NCBI RefSeq assembly: GCF_007002745.1
Contig: NZ_SGNY01000001.1
Span: 992,001 to 1,056,000 of the forward strand
From: Martinezella rhizogenes
Lineage (GTDB): Bacteria > Pseudomonadota > Alphaproteobacteria > Rhizobiales > Rhizobiaceae
DNA length: 64,000 nt
Direction: 5' to 3'
In this document: one piece after another, positions 10,183-20,209 of the stretch
Layout: each line of letters starts with the position of its first letter
Numbering within the stretch: the stretch's first letter is position 1
The notes under the pieces: model-generated
Told to the model about the DNA's origin: nothing
Database searches by the model: none
Seen by the model: only the letters and a program-made list of their open reading frames with translations
Translations under genes and position numbers: made by a program

Positions 10183-11739
10183 GTGACTGCATTTACGGTC
10201 TTCATCGTCATTCTTCTTATGGTCATCGGGCCGAGCCTGTTTGTCGTCATCGGCAAGCAGCGGGAAAAGGCCATTCCCAAGCGCCCCTCCACCGCCCTGC
10301 CCCTTGCCGAAGACGCGACGACGCTGGACCGGCACTGGCAATCGATAAGAAACGGCTGGAACGAGAAAAATGCGCTCTGCCTGCTGCATTCCAACCTCGA
10401 TGCCTTTGCGGTGCGCGTGGCGGCGGCGCGTGCCGCCGGGCGCAGCCTCGATCTCATGTATTACATGTGGAATGCCGACCTGACCGGACGGCTTATGATG
10501 CGCGAAGTCATCGCCGCAGCCGATCGCGGCGTGCGGGTGCGCCTGCTGCTCGACGATCTCGGCGTCTCCATCTCCGACCGCATCTTCCACGCCATCGACA
10601 GCCATCCGAATATCGAGTTGCGACTGTTCAACCCCACCCGGGCGCGGGAAAACATCCTGCATCGAAGCATCGAGCTGGTGCTGCGCTTCCGAAGCGTCAA
10701 CCGGCGCATGCACAACAAGGCCTGGATTGCCGACGGGCGGGCCGTGATCGTCGGCGGGCGCAACATTGGCGACGCCTATTTCGACGCCGCCGAGCGCGCG
10801 AATTTCCACGATTTCGATATTCTCGGTTTCGGCAACATCGTCGCCGACGCCACCGAAATCTTCGATGATTACTGGAACAGCGCCGTTTCCGTGCCCGTGC
10901 GGTCGCTGCTGGCAAGACGGCCAAACAAACTCGCCAGATTGCGCCGCGAACTGGATGCCCTGCCGAAAAGCGAGGCCGCCAAACCCTATCTGGAGCGGAT
11001 CGAAAGCCAATATGACCGCGACCATTTCCTGATGTCGGACCGCCTGCACTGGGTCGAAGCGGCGGATATCCTTGCCGATCCGCCGGAAAAGGCGGCTGGC
11101 AAACGCCGCAAGGGTCATAACTTCCTGATGGAGAGCCTGCTGCCGCTGATGCAGGCGGCAAGCGACAGCCTGCACATCACATCGCCCTATTTCATTCCCG
11201 GAAAACAGGGCGTGGGGATATTTCTACAGCTCGCAGAAAACGGCGTGTCGGTCGCCATCCTCACCAATTCGCTGGCCGCGACAGATGTGGCCGCCGTCCA
11301 TGCCGGTTATGCCCGCTACCGAAAACCGCTTCTCTCGGGCGGGGTGCGCCTGCACGAGCTGCGCGCGCAGGCCGATCAGTCCAACTTCACCCTGCGCGGC
11401 TCGGGACAGGCGAGCCTGCACACCAAGGCTTTCACCCGCGATGGCAGGACCGGCTATATCGGCTCGCTCAATTTCGATCCACGCTCCGCCTCACTGAATA
11501 CGGAAATGGGCGTCGTCTTCAACTCGGCGCCGCTGGTTGCCTGTATGGACGAGATATTTGCCGGCGAAATCCGCCGCAGTATGAGCTTCGAGCTGGAAAT
11601 CGACAAAGGCAGGCACATTGTCTGGATGACGGAAGAACAGGGGCGCACGAAAACCTACCGGCGCGAACCCGACGCCGCCATCAGCCGCCGCATCGTCGCC
11701 GGCATCATGCGCTTCCTGCCGTTTGAATCGCAGCTTTAA
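10183..11739 (+). CDS. Phospholipase D-like / cardiolipin-synthase-like protein
   Basis: A 518-residue PLD-superfamily enzyme. An N-terminal membrane segment (residues 1-24) is followed by two HKD motifs: HNKAWIADGRAVIVGGRN in the first half and HTKAFTRDGRTGYIGSLN in the second. Such proteins transfer phosphatidyl groups or hydrolyse phosphodiesters at the inner membrane. The first half also has the YYMWNAD motif usual just before HKD1. The start is a GTG at 10183; the gene is separated from the ArsR operon by a divergent promoter region of about 160 bases. Confidence 0.85.
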   Translation: MTAFTVFIVILLMVIGPSLFVVIGKQREKAIPKRPSTALPLAEDATTLDRHWQSIRNGWNEKNALCLLHSNLDAFAVRVAAARAAGRSLDLMYYMWNADLTGRLMMREVIAAADRGVRVRLLLDDLGVSISDRIFHAIDSHPNIELRLFNPTRARENILHRSIELVLRFRSVNRRMHNKAWIADGRAVIVGGRNIGDAYFDAAERANFHDFDILGFGNIVADATEIFDDYWNSAVSVPVRSLLARRPNKLARLRRELDALPKSEAAKPYLERIESQYDRDHFLMSDRLHWVEAADILADPPEKAAGKRRKGHNFLMESLLPLMQAASDSLHITSPYFIPGKQGVGIFLQLAENGVSVAILTNSLAATDVAAVHAGYARYRKPLLSGGVRLHELRAQADQSNFTLRGSGQASLHTKAFTRDGRTGYIGSLNFDPRSASLNTEMGVVFNSAPLVACMDEIFAGEIRRSMSFELEIDKGRHIVWMTEEQGRTKTYRREPDAAISRRIVAGIMRFLPFESQL

Positions 11740-11755
11740 CGGGGAAAGCCTAAGC

Positions 11756-12589
11756 TCAGGCCGCCGGCCTTACCCCCGCTTTCGCCAGCTGTATCTGCAC
11801 CAGCGTATCGAGGTTCTGGTTGACCCGGCAATAAAACTCCTCGTCGATGAAGGGGCGCAGCATGAAATCATTGCCGCCCGCCTTCAGGAACCGCGCCGAA
11901 AGCAGCCGGTTGGTGGAGGAGGACACCCCGATGATGCGCAGCTCATGCGACCCGCGCACGGTGCGGATGCGCCGCGTCAGTTCGAAACCGTCAATATCGG
12001 GCATGTTGTAGTCGGTCACCACGAGGCCGATATCGGGGTTGGCCTTCAGGATATCGAGCGCCTTCGCACCGCTATCCGCCAGGCTGACGCGGAAATTATA
12101 ACGCTTGAGGCGGCTCGAAAGCAGCGCCCGCGCCGTCGGGCTGTCATCGACGATCAGCACATGATGGCGATGATTGGTGAGGAAGCGACAGACGGATTCC
12201 GTCAGCATATCCACGGCGAAAATATTGTCCTTCAGAATATAATCGACCACATCCTTGGCGATCAGCGTTTCGCGCGTCCCCTCGTGAAAGGTGCTGGTGA
12301 AGACGATGGTCGGGATCGAAAGATCGATCAGATATTCCAGCGCCTCGCCCTTTTCCGCCCCCGGCAGGTTGATGTTGGAAATCGCCAGCGTCACCGGTTC
12401 GGGAGAATGTTCGTAACAGGCCTGCAATTCCTCGAAATTGCGGCACACTTCCACGGTAACGCCCAGCAGCTCCTTCAGGCGCATGCTCACCATCTGGGTG
12501 AACACATTGGTATCTTCCGCCAGCAAGATGCGGCTGTTGGTAAAAGGCACGCCAGAATATTGCATGCCCGTAATGCCCAGGAAATTCAT
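11756..12589 (-). CDS. Double-receiver response regulator
   Basis: A 277-residue protein made of two CheY-like domains and no output domain. Receiver 1 (about residues 18-135) keeps the acidic pair (AED) and the lysine (ILKDN), but the phosphorylation site is Asn72 (ISNINLPG) instead of Asp. Receiver 2 (about 143-260) has the acidic pair VDDS and Asp193 (TDYNMPDIDG), with Arg in place of the usual Lys (LRPF). It is likely a phosphotransfer or docking protein in a two-component network. Start at 12589 is chosen because a GGGGCAG sequence precedes it; ATG codons further upstream lack one. It stands alone. Confidence 0.8.
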   Translation of the reverse strand: MNFLGITGMQYSGVPFTNSRILLAEDTNVFTQMVSMRLKELLGVTVEVCRNFEELQACYEHSPEPVTLAISNINLPGAEKGEALEYLIDLSIPTIVFTSTFHEGTRETLIAKDVVDYILKDNIFAVDMLTESVCRFLTNHRHHVLIVDDSPTARALLSSRLKRYNFRVSLADSGAKALDILKANPDIGLVVTDYNMPDIDGFELTRRIRTVRGSHELRIIGVSSSTNRLLSARFLKAGGNDFMLRPFIDEEFYCRVNQNLDTLVQIQLAKAGVRPAA

Positions 12590-12700
12590 TCTGCCCCGAT
12601 CCCCCATCGTATGTGAGGAAAACATATCAGGCGCATTTTTCAGAATGATTAATAGCACTTTTGCAGGAAAGGAATGCAAGCATATGCTTACCTAAACGGA

Positions 12701-12724
12701 AATACGGCCCACAAGGGGCCGCAT
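12701..12724 (-). terminator. Possible terminator after the dehydrogenase gene
   Basis: A 6-bp stem CGGCCC / GGGCCG with an ACAAG loop lies 27 bases past the stop codon of the minus-strand gene. The T run after it is poor, so this is a weak call. Confidence 0.4.
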
Positions 12725-12747
12725 TCCAGCTTCGGGAGGGGATGGTC

Positions 12748-15261
12748 TCAGGCGCGCAGCAGCGCATTTTCCGTATCGAAGGGGCTCTCTTCCACCACCT
12801 CGGCATCGTAGAGCGTGCCGAGAATGCGGATCTTCAGCTTGGTGCCAACCGCCGCATATTCCGGCTTGAGCATGGCAAGCGCAATCGACTTGCCGAGACG
12901 CCAGCCGAAGCCGCCGCTGGTGACACGGCCGGCAAGATTGCCGTTCTCATCGGAGATCGCTTCCGAGCCGCGCGCATCGACATCCGTATTGCCCGACACG
13001 GTCAGCGTCGAAAACACCGATTTCAGACCGGCTTCCTTATAGGCCACCAGCGCATCGCGGCCGATGAAGGATTTTTCCGGGCGCAGGAAGCGGTCGAGAC
13101 CGGATTCATAGGCGTTATATTCCACCGAAAGCTCGCGGCCCATGTTGCGATAGGACTTTTCGAGCGACATGGACACCATGGCCCGGATGCCGAATGGCTT
13201 GATGCCGAATTCCGCGCCTGCCTCCATCAGCCGGTCGAAGATATAATTCTGCATCTCGATCGGATGGTGCAGCTCCCAGCCCAGTTCGCCCACGAAGTTG
13301 ACGCGCAGCGCATGCGCCGTCGCCACGCCGACGGAAATCTGCTTTGCCGTCAGCCAGGGGAAATCCTTGTTCTCCAGGCTGGTGCGGGTCAGCTTCTTCA
13401 ACAGATCGCGAGACTTCGGGCCGGCAAGCACCAGCACGCCGTATTTCTGGGTGATCGGCTGCAGCACCACGGAACCGTCGGTCGGCGCAAGGCGGCGCAG
13501 CACGTCATGATCGTGGGCCTCAAGACCGCCTGCCGAAACCATATAGAACCGGCCAGGCGCCCATTCATAAACGGTGAACTCCACCTTCACACCGCCATTC
13601 GGCGTCAGAAGATGCGTCAGCGCGATGCGGCCGCGCTTCTTCGGCACGATATTGGCCAGGATACTGTCCAGCCAGGCGCGCGCGCCGGGGCCGGAGACTT
13701 CCATCTTGGCGAAGGCCGACATATCAAGCACGCCGACATTGTTGGTGACGTTCTTCACCTCGTTGCCGACATGTTCGAAATAGTTCGAGCGGCGGAACGA
13801 CCATTTTTCGACGATGCGGCCATCTTCCAGCGGCGGCGCATGGTTATGGCTGGTGATGACATCGGCGCCGACGCCGAGCTCTTCTTCCTTCAGCGCATAA
13901 CCTTCCGGCGCATACCAGTTGGCGCGCTCCCAGCCGTAGACGGAGCCGAACACGCCGCCGAGCTTCTTCAGACGGTCGTAAACCGGCGTCGTCTTCAAGG
14001 GACGGGCGGCGGAACGCTCCTCATCGGGATAATGCATGGTGAAGACGTTGGCATAGGCCTCCTCATTCTTGGCAATGAGGTAACCTTCCGTCGCGTGAGG
14101 CCCGAAACGGCGCGGATCAACGCCCATCAGATCGAGTGTCGGCTCGCCATCGACGATCCATTCGGCCAGCTGCCAGCCAGCGCCACCGGCAGCGGTGATG
14201 CCAAAGGAATGGCCTTCATTCAGCCAGAAATTCTTGAGGCCGGGTGCGGGACCGACGATCGGATTGCCGTCGGGCGTATAGGCGATCGCGCCATTATAAA
14301 CCTTCTTGATGCCGACTTCGCCGAAGGCCGGAACGCGCACCATCGCCGTTTCGATATGCGGCATCAGGCGGTCCAGTTCTTCCTGGAACAGCTCATATTC
14401 GCTGTCGTCGGAGGGACCATCGACATAACAGACCGGCGCGCCGACTTCATAAGGACCGAGGATCAGGCCGCCGGCCTCCTCGCGCATGTACCAGGCCGAG
14501 TCCGATTCACGCAGAACGCCCATTTCCGGCAAGCCCTGACGGCGGCGTTCCTGAATGGCCGGATGCGGCTCGGTGACGATATATTGATGCTCGACCGGAA
14601 TGACCGGAATATCGATACCGACCATCTCGCCGGTCTTGCGGGCAAACGAGCCGGTGCAGGACACGATATGTTCGGCGATGATCTCGCCCTTATCCGTTGT
14701 CACCTTCCAGTGACCGTCTTCCGTCTGCTCGATGGCGGTGACGGTGGTATTGCGATAGATCGTTGCTCCACGGTCACGCGCACCCTTGGCCAGCGCCTGC
14801 GTGAGGTCTGCCGGCTGGATATAACCATCATCGGGATGCTGGATGGCGCCGAGTAGCCCGTCGGTCTCACAGAGCGGCCAGATTTCCTTCACCTGCTCCG
14901 GCGTCAGCATGTTGACGCGCACGCCGATCGTCTCAGCAATGCCGGCATAATACATATATTCGTCCCAGCGATCCTTGGTGCGGGCGAGACGGATGTTCGA
15001 GACCTTGGAAAAGCCGACATTCATGCCGGTCTCTTCCTGCAGCTCCTCATAAAACTTCACGGAATATTTGTGGATCTGGCCAACCGAATAGCTCATGTTG
15101 AACAACGGCAGAAGGCCGGCCGCATGCCAGGTGGAGCCCGAGGTCAGCTCCTTGCGCTCGATGAGCACGCTGTCGCTCCAGCCCTTTTTGGCAAGATGAT
15201 AAAGCGTCGAGACGCCGACCACGCCGCCACCGATCACCACCGCCCGTGCATGTGTCTTCAT
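12748..15261 (-). CDS. FAD-dependent dimethylglycine/sarcosine dehydrogenase-like protein with GcvT domain
   Basis: The 837-residue product joins an N-terminal DAO-type flavoprotein domain (dinucleotide motif VIGGGVVGVS) to a C-terminal aminomethyltransferase (GcvT-like) folate-binding domain starting near residue 430. The TWHAAGL motif (His46) matches the covalent FAD attachment histidine of dimethylglycine and sarcosine dehydrogenases. The predicted reaction is oxidative N-demethylation of a methylated glycine (choline/betaine breakdown), with the one-carbon unit passed to tetrahydrofolate. The length fits this family. No other demethylation gene is adjacent. Confidence 0.85.
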   Translation of the reverse strand: MKTHARAVVIGGGVVGVSTLYHLAKKGWSDSVLIERKELTSGSTWHAAGLLPLFNMSYSVGQIHKYSVKFYEELQEETGMNVGFSKVSNIRLARTKDRWDEYMYYAGIAETIGVRVNMLTPEQVKEIWPLCETDGLLGAIQHPDDGYIQPADLTQALAKGARDRGATIYRNTTVTAIEQTEDGHWKVTTDKGEIIAEHIVSCTGSFARKTGEMVGIDIPVIPVEHQYIVTEPHPAIQERRRQGLPEMGVLRESDSAWYMREEAGGLILGPYEVGAPVCYVDGPSDDSEYELFQEELDRLMPHIETAMVRVPAFGEVGIKKVYNGAIAYTPDGNPIVGPAPGLKNFWLNEGHSFGITAAGGAGWQLAEWIVDGEPTLDLMGVDPRRFGPHATEGYLIAKNEEAYANVFTMHYPDEERSAARPLKTTPVYDRLKKLGGVFGSVYGWERANWYAPEGYALKEEELGVGADVITSHNHAPPLEDGRIVEKWSFRRSNYFEHVGNEVKNVTNNVGVLDMSAFAKMEVSGPGARAWLDSILANIVPKKRGRIALTHLLTPNGGVKVEFTVYEWAPGRFYMVSAGGLEAHDHDVLRRLAPTDGSVVLQPITQKYGVLVLAGPKSRDLLKKLTRTSLENKDFPWLTAKQISVGVATAHALRVNFVGELGWELHHPIEMQNYIFDRLMEAGAEFGIKPFGIRAMVSMSLEKSYRNMGRELSVEYNAYESGLDRFLRPEKSFIGRDALVAYKEAGLKSVFSTLTVSGNTDVDARGSEAISDENGNLAGRVTSGGFGWRLGKSIALAMLKPEYAAVGTKLKIRILGTLYDAEVVEESPFDTENALLRA

Positions 15262-15529
15262 TTACAGAACCCCTAAAAAGCGCCGGCATTGACTGTCGTG
15301 CTGCCAAATCGATGAGGGGAATATGAAGCGCTCCGCTGCGGTTCAGCCGCCTGATTGCGACATGGCCATAGGGTGCTGCGACAGCCGCAAAAATGCCGTC
15401 GCCGGGGACAGGATTGAGACCGCCGTCGCCTTTTGAAGACGACGGCGGCGAACATATCGGAAAATACCAACCGAGACAGATCAGCTGTCTGTCAATGACG
15501 GATTGGAGTTGAAGCGCCGGATCAACCGG

Positions 15530-15844
15530 CTATCTGTTCTGCAGCTGCAATTGCAGCCCCCGCACATCCGGGCCATCCAGCTTCAAACCCTTGAGAACAT
15601 CATTGCCGGGAACGATGATCGAGTCCTTGAGGACTGGACCGCCTGGCAGATTGTGTATTCCGCCGCCCCCACCGGGCGGTGGCGGTGGCGGCGGATAGCC
15701 ACCGCTGCCACAGGGCGGAATGCGATAGATGCAATCACCAGTGAATTGCTCAAGCCCACCTGCGGCCACAGAAGGGCGAATGGCGTCCTGTGCCCCTGCC
15801 AGAAACGGAAAAAACATACCGAAGAGAAAAATGGCCCGTCTCAT
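15530..15844 (-). CDS. Small exported Pro/Gly-rich protein
   Basis: A 104-residue product with a clean signal peptide (MRRAIFLFGMFFPFLAGA) and a middle part with a run of seven Pro followed by a run of five Gly. The C-terminus ends in a short Leu/Gln pattern (RGLQLQLQNR). I do not recognise it. Its ATG overlaps the stop codon of the upstream 438-residue gene by four bases, so the two are translationally coupled and probably act together at the cell envelope. Confidence 0.65.
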   Translation of the reverse strand: MRRAIFLFGMFFPFLAGAQDAIRPSVAAGGLEQFTGDCIYRIPPCGSGGYPPPPPPPGGGGGIHNLPGGPVLKDSIIVPGNDVLKGLKLDGPDVRGLQLQLQNR

Positions 15845-17157
15845 TTCGCAACCTCCTGCGAAGATGCACAAATCTTGGCGCGGTCTTTCACGTCCTTGCC
15901 GGCGGCAGCCTTTGCCGCTGCGTCCAGCCATGCGGGCGTGCTGTTGCGCATACCAATGGAAACGCTGTTGAAGCCGATGACAAGCGGTCTCGCAAACTGG
16001 CTATCGGAAAAGAGGCCGGAACTGTTCGTGCTGCGAATACTGTTGTCATTGCCGGCCATGTTTTCGGCCACCGGCTGCTGGCCCTGCGGGCCTGTGGTCG
16101 CGGCAACGGCCGCACCATCGACAGTCTTCTGGACGTCGCCCTTGTTCCCTCCCGCATCGAGGAAAGCGGCGCGTGCCCGGCCGTTGGTGACCTTCACCCC
16201 GCGTGTCAGAAACGCCTGACGCACGACCAGCAGGCGGATGTCGTAAATATAGCGCGAACCACAATCCTCCGTCTCTGCGGTTCTCAAAATATCGCGACTG
16301 AGAATGTAGGAAAGTTTTTCGCGAAGGTAGTCGTCGGTGCAATAGACCTTGGTGTCGCCATCATTGCAAAATCCCATCAGCGCATTTTGCGCGTGGAAGG
16401 GATTGATCGCATAGGTCTGCACATTCTGAAGCTCGATTTCCTCGATATCCGCCCGTGCACCACCGAAGGCGATATTGCGTAAAAGTCCTGCCATTCCTTC
16501 CTTGCGTTCTATCTTGATGACGGGAAACAGCGCGTCCTTCACCACCAGGCCGGACGTCGTCCCATCAACCGCAACCTCGGTACGCGGTTGAGCAATCAAG
16601 AGAGACTTTTTATCCTCCGACCAGGTGCTGTCGCCGAAATAAGGCGCCTCCGACTTGACCGCCAGATATCCCCGCAAATTCGGTATCTGGGTAATCTTGA
16701 CGTAGCGGCCGATGAAGGATTCGCTTTCGAGATCCGTGGGCAAAGACTTGAACTTGTGGCCTGAATCCACGACCTCGGCGATGATGTCTCCGACATAGAT
16801 ATCCTCCTGCGGAGGATAGACCGGCTCGATGCCCAATCTGCGGATGGATTCATTCCAGCGTTTCGGCAGGTAATCATCCGTCACATCGGTTTCGCCCATC
16901 AGGAAAAACAGACCGGCAGAACCGATAGCGACACCCGCCGCCAGCAAGGACAATCTGGCCGCATGGGGCGTCAGCCACCTCCAGGCACTCCTTAATTTTT
17001 CCCGCAGGGACGTTTTTGCGGGAAGTTGGCCCGGAGGCTGGGCAGGCTGGGCAGGCTGGGCAGGCTGGGCAGGCTGGGCAGGCTGGGCAGGCTGGGCAGG
17101 CTGGGCAGGCTGGGCAGGCTGGGCAGGCTGGCCATTTCCATTGACTGGATTCGTCAT
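15841..17157 (-). CDS. Membrane-anchored protein of unknown function with Pro-Ala-Gln repeats
   Basis: A 438-residue protein. After MTNPVNGNGQ it has about ten tandem PAQ tripeptides, then a basic stretch, one membrane segment (LSLLAAGVAIGSAGLFFLM) and a periplasmic or exported domain of about 350 residues with scattered Cys. No catalytic motif is apparent. The start at 17157 puts the repeat on the cytoplasmic side as a flexible N-terminal tail. It forms an operon with the small exported protein downstream. The repeat array is prone to slippage, so its length is likely variable among strains. Confidence 0.65.
   Translation of the reverse strand: MTNPVNGNGQPAQPAQPAQPAQPAQPAQPAQPAQPAQPAQPPGQLPAKTSLREKLRSAWRWLTPHAARLSLLAAGVAIGSAGLFFLMGETDVTDDYLPKRWNESIRRLGIEPVYPPQEDIYVGDIIAEVVDSGHKFKSLPTDLESESFIGRYVKITQIPNLRGYLAVKSEAPYFGDSTWSEDKKSLLIAQPRTEVAVDGTTSGLVVKDALFPVIKIERKEGMAGLLRNIAFGGARADIEEIELQNVQTYAINPFHAQNALMGFCNDGDTKVYCTDDYLREKLSYILSRDILRTAETEDCGSRYIYDIRLLVVRQAFLTRGVKVTNGRARAAFLDAGGNKGDVQKTVDGAAVAATTGPQGQQPVAENMAGNDNSIRSTNSSGLFSDSQFARPLVIGFNSVSIGMRNSTPAWLDAAAKAAAGKDVKDRAKICASSQEVAK
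17036..17130. repeat. 9-bp tandem repeat array
   Basis: Ten perfect copies of GGCTGGGCA plus a five-base partial copy, inside the coding region. Because the unit is three codons, changes in copy number keep the reading frame. Confidence 0.95.
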
Positions 17158-17413
17158 GTGAGCCCCGACAGGAAAGAAATGATCTAAATATAACACAACA
17201 TATCAACTTATAGTTTAAACAACAATACAGTCATGAAGGGAATTTTTATTATATTTTCATGAAGACGTCCGACAAAAACCGGCTTCCCTCCTCGGAAAAT
17301 CTCTCCCCTGCTTGGCTCCTCATCCGCACCAATGCAATCGGGCGCGAGGATAATTCCCCGCGCCCGTCAAAGCCCCATAACGGCTGCGTTGCGGCAGCGG
17401 CGGCAGCCTAAGC

Positions 17414-20062
17414 TCAATTGTCCTTGCCGGCCACCTTTGGCGTTGCCTTCGGCTCCACGACGGTCTTGTCACCCGCCTTGGCCGCATCCTTTTCGACTAC
17501 AGTTGCCGCGGCAGGTGCTGCCGCACCCGTATGGGCCACCACCGCCTTGTCACCCTCCTCCGAAAGCAGCGCCGCCAGCATTTGCGGGTTGGCGTCGCCT
17601 TCCACATGGATGTTCAGATTGCGCTGCGGGAACGGGATGGCGATGCCCTCCTCGCGGAAGCGCTGGAGGATGGCGATCCGCAGCGCGTTCTTCACACCAA
17701 GCCCGGTCGACAGATCGGCAAGGTGGAACCGCAATTCGAAATCCAGCGAAAAATCACCAAAGCGCAGGAACTCCACATGCGGCTCGGGGTTGCGCAGCAC
17801 CGGCGGCTGGGCGCGCACCAGTTCCAGCAGAATATCCATGACCCGCTGCGGATCGGAATCATAAGCCACGGAAACCGGAATTTCCGCACGCATGATGCGG
17901 TTGCGGTGTGTCCAGTTGCCGACCGAGGAATTGATGAACTCGGAATTCGGCACGATGATCGACTGGCCGCGAAAGGTTTCGATCTCGGTCGCACGCACGG
18001 ACAGCCGCTTGACGGTGCCCTCGGTCGTACCCGTCACCACCCAGTCGCCCACCTTGAAGGGACGCTCGACCAGAAGGATGAGGCCGGACACGAAGTTGGA
18101 GACGATGTTCTGCAGGCCAAAACCGATACCGACCGAAAGGGCGGACGCGACCAGCGCCAGGCTGGAGAGGTTGAGGCCGGCGGAAGACACGCCAAAGATC
18201 GCCGCAACCGCGATGCCGAGATAACCGATGCCGGTTTTAACCGAGTTGCGCACCCCGGCATCCACCTGGCCCCGCGCCATGACGTTATTATCCAGCCACT
18301 TCTGGAACCAGCGCGTGATGATGTAGCCGATGGCGAAAACCAGAACGCCGCCGAAGAGGCCGATCAGCGATATCGAGGCGTTGCCGACGGTAATGCCCGT
18401 CAGCAGGCGATAGGCCCAGCTTTCGATATCGCCCGGCTGGAAGCCCCAGGAAAACAGGATGAGCGGCACACCGAAGGCAAGCGCCACGGCATAGATGCCA
18501 AGCCCGGCGGCCAGACCGGCCTGATCAAGCGCAACCGGACCGAGACCGAAACGCCGCGCGAGATACCGCCCGGCAAGGGATTCGGCAAAGGCGCCCTGCC
18601 TCGAAATCGCCTTGCCGGACAGAATGCCGATATACATGGTTGCCAGTACGGCACCGGTGGCGACAATCTGCGTGGCAAGGAAGCGCGCAAGACCGACATA
18701 ACCCGTCAGACACGCGCCAATGAGAATGAGGCCGCCGACGCGCAGCAGGATGACCAGCCAGCGCGGCAGCCGCTGGTTGCCGGTCTCATAATCCTGCCCC
18801 TCGCCGATCATCGGCCGCAGGAACGATACGGTGAGCAGGATGATGCCGATGATGATCGAGGCGACGAAGCTCTTGGCAACGGTAACGATCAAGGGCGAAT
18901 AAAGCGTCTCGCTGATCGTTCCAAACAGATAGTCGAGACCATTGACGAGCGCCATCAGCAGCACCGCAGACGACAGCGTATGCGCGCCGCGATTGGACAC
19001 TTTCAACAGACGCCATTCCGGCTGGGTGGGCGCAAAGATCGCGTAGCTCAGTCGCGATACGAAATAAACGAAGCCGAGGATGGCCATCGCCCCGAACAGG
19101 ATCGGCGCTATATCGGATCGCAGCACGTTGAAATTATCGAGGAAAAACGCCGAGGTGACCAGAAACAGGAACAGCGACAGCGATTGCACCATGGTTGACC
19201 AGAAGGCCACGGAGAGCCTTCTGAGATAAGATGGCTCACCGGTAAAGGCCCGCCGGTCCATGCGGCTGCCGAAAAACCGGTAACCGCCGACGAGGAACAG
19301 CAGTCCTGCCATGATCGACAGCATCACGGCCCCGAACATCGGCAACCGCTTGTAGCTCCAAACGAAACCCGCCCAGCTACTGAAAGCGTTGTTGAGGTTG
19401 GTCACCTCGGTAACGAAAGCCGAAGAGGCGTCGCCCAGCGTCTGGGCAGAAACTTCCGTGCGCTTGAACAGGGTGGCGGCAAAAAGCGCCCGGCGCACCG
19501 CCGTGATATTGTTGGAAATCTGCGCGGCACTGGTGGCGGTGCTTTCCACCTCACCGGCAATCGCATTCACCTCGGCACGCTCCGCCGTCAGCCGGGCGCG
19601 CTCTTCCGTCACCATGCTCGCTTCCGGCGGCTGGCCATCGGCCGGCGGCTCGCCAAGCGCATCGAGACGAGTCTTGATCTGGTCCAGCCGGGTGCGCAGC
19701 TTGGTGTTGGCCGCCGCGGCATCGGCGGCGATGCCATCGGCCCGGCCTTTCATATCCACCAGATGCACGTCGTCGCTGCCGCCCGCCTCCACCTGCCCGG
19801 CGATGGTTGCAACATCGGCTTTCCATTTTTCCAGTTCCGCCCGCGCCTGCTCGACTGTGGTGGCCTGGATCACGGCAGGCGCCGGCGGCGTTGTCTCCCC
19901 TTGCGCGGATGCCGGCATTGCGGGCAACAGAAAACCGCCGAAAAGCGAAACCATCATGACCAATATCATGGCCATGGCACTGCTTCGCCCCCGACCAGAT
20001 GCCGGTTCACCGAACACCCGTCTGCCATTCATCAATCCGCCGAACATCAACCGCACATCCAT
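17414..20062 (-). CDS. Large MscS-family mechanosensitive channel (DUF3772 type)
   Basis: An 882-residue inner-membrane protein. A signal sequence (ending ASAQG) leads into a periplasmic coiled-coil region (about residues 70-200), then about ten membrane segments, then the MscS core with its pore-lining glycine/alanine helix (ASALSVGIGFGLQNIVSNFVSG) and the cytoplasmic beta and alpha/beta vestibule domains (RPFKVGDWV; NSEFINSSVGNWT). The C-terminus is an Ala/Lys-rich tail. It should release solutes under hypo-osmotic stress. The start at 20062 has a GAGACGAAAGG sequence upstream. Confidence 0.9.
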   Translation of the reverse strand: MDVRLMFGGLMNGRRVFGEPASGRGRSSAMAMILVMMVSLFGGFLLPAMPASAQGETTPPAPAVIQATTVEQARAELEKWKADVATIAGQVEAGGSDDVHLVDMKGRADGIAADAAAANTKLRTRLDQIKTRLDALGEPPADGQPPEASMVTEERARLTAERAEVNAIAGEVESTATSAAQISNNITAVRRALFAATLFKRTEVSAQTLGDASSAFVTEVTNLNNAFSSWAGFVWSYKRLPMFGAVMLSIMAGLLFLVGGYRFFGSRMDRRAFTGEPSYLRRLSVAFWSTMVQSLSLFLFLVTSAFFLDNFNVLRSDIAPILFGAMAILGFVYFVSRLSYAIFAPTQPEWRLLKVSNRGAHTLSSAVLLMALVNGLDYLFGTISETLYSPLIVTVAKSFVASIIIGIILLTVSFLRPMIGEGQDYETGNQRLPRWLVILLRVGGLILIGACLTGYVGLARFLATQIVATGAVLATMYIGILSGKAISRQGAFAESLAGRYLARRFGLGPVALDQAGLAAGLGIYAVALAFGVPLILFSWGFQPGDIESWAYRLLTGITVGNASISLIGLFGGVLVFAIGYIITRWFQKWLDNNVMARGQVDAGVRNSVKTGIGYLGIAVAAIFGVSSAGLNLSSLALVASALSVGIGFGLQNIVSNFVSGLILLVERPFKVGDWVVTGTTEGTVKRLSVRATEIETFRGQSIIVPNSEFINSSVGNWTHRNRIMRAEIPVSVAYDSDPQRVMDILLELVRAQPPVLRNPEPHVEFLRFGDFSLDFELRFHLADLSTGLGVKNALRIAILQRFREEGIAIPFPQRNLNIHVEGDANPQMLAALLSEEGDKAVVAHTGAAAPAAATVVEKDAAKAGDKTVVEPKATPKVAGKDN

Positions 20063-20209
20063 GCCTTTCGTCTCTTCACGCCGTCCCAGGCTTTTTAACG
20101 CCTGCGCCGGGGAAAACCACCCGCATGAAGCGAGGTTTTCCGGAGTTTACCTTGCTTTTCACCACGAGAATCATCACCTTTGATAGTGCAGCAAACATGG
20201 GAGGAAATC

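Noticed and set aside
12661-14856. 731-codon plus-strand frame opposite the dimethylglycine-dehydrogenase-like gene
   Set aside because: Shadow of a well-supported gene; no start signal or domain.
17036-17130. CRISPR-like repeated array
   Set aside because: The units are 9 bp, contiguous and without spacers, and lie in a coding frame.
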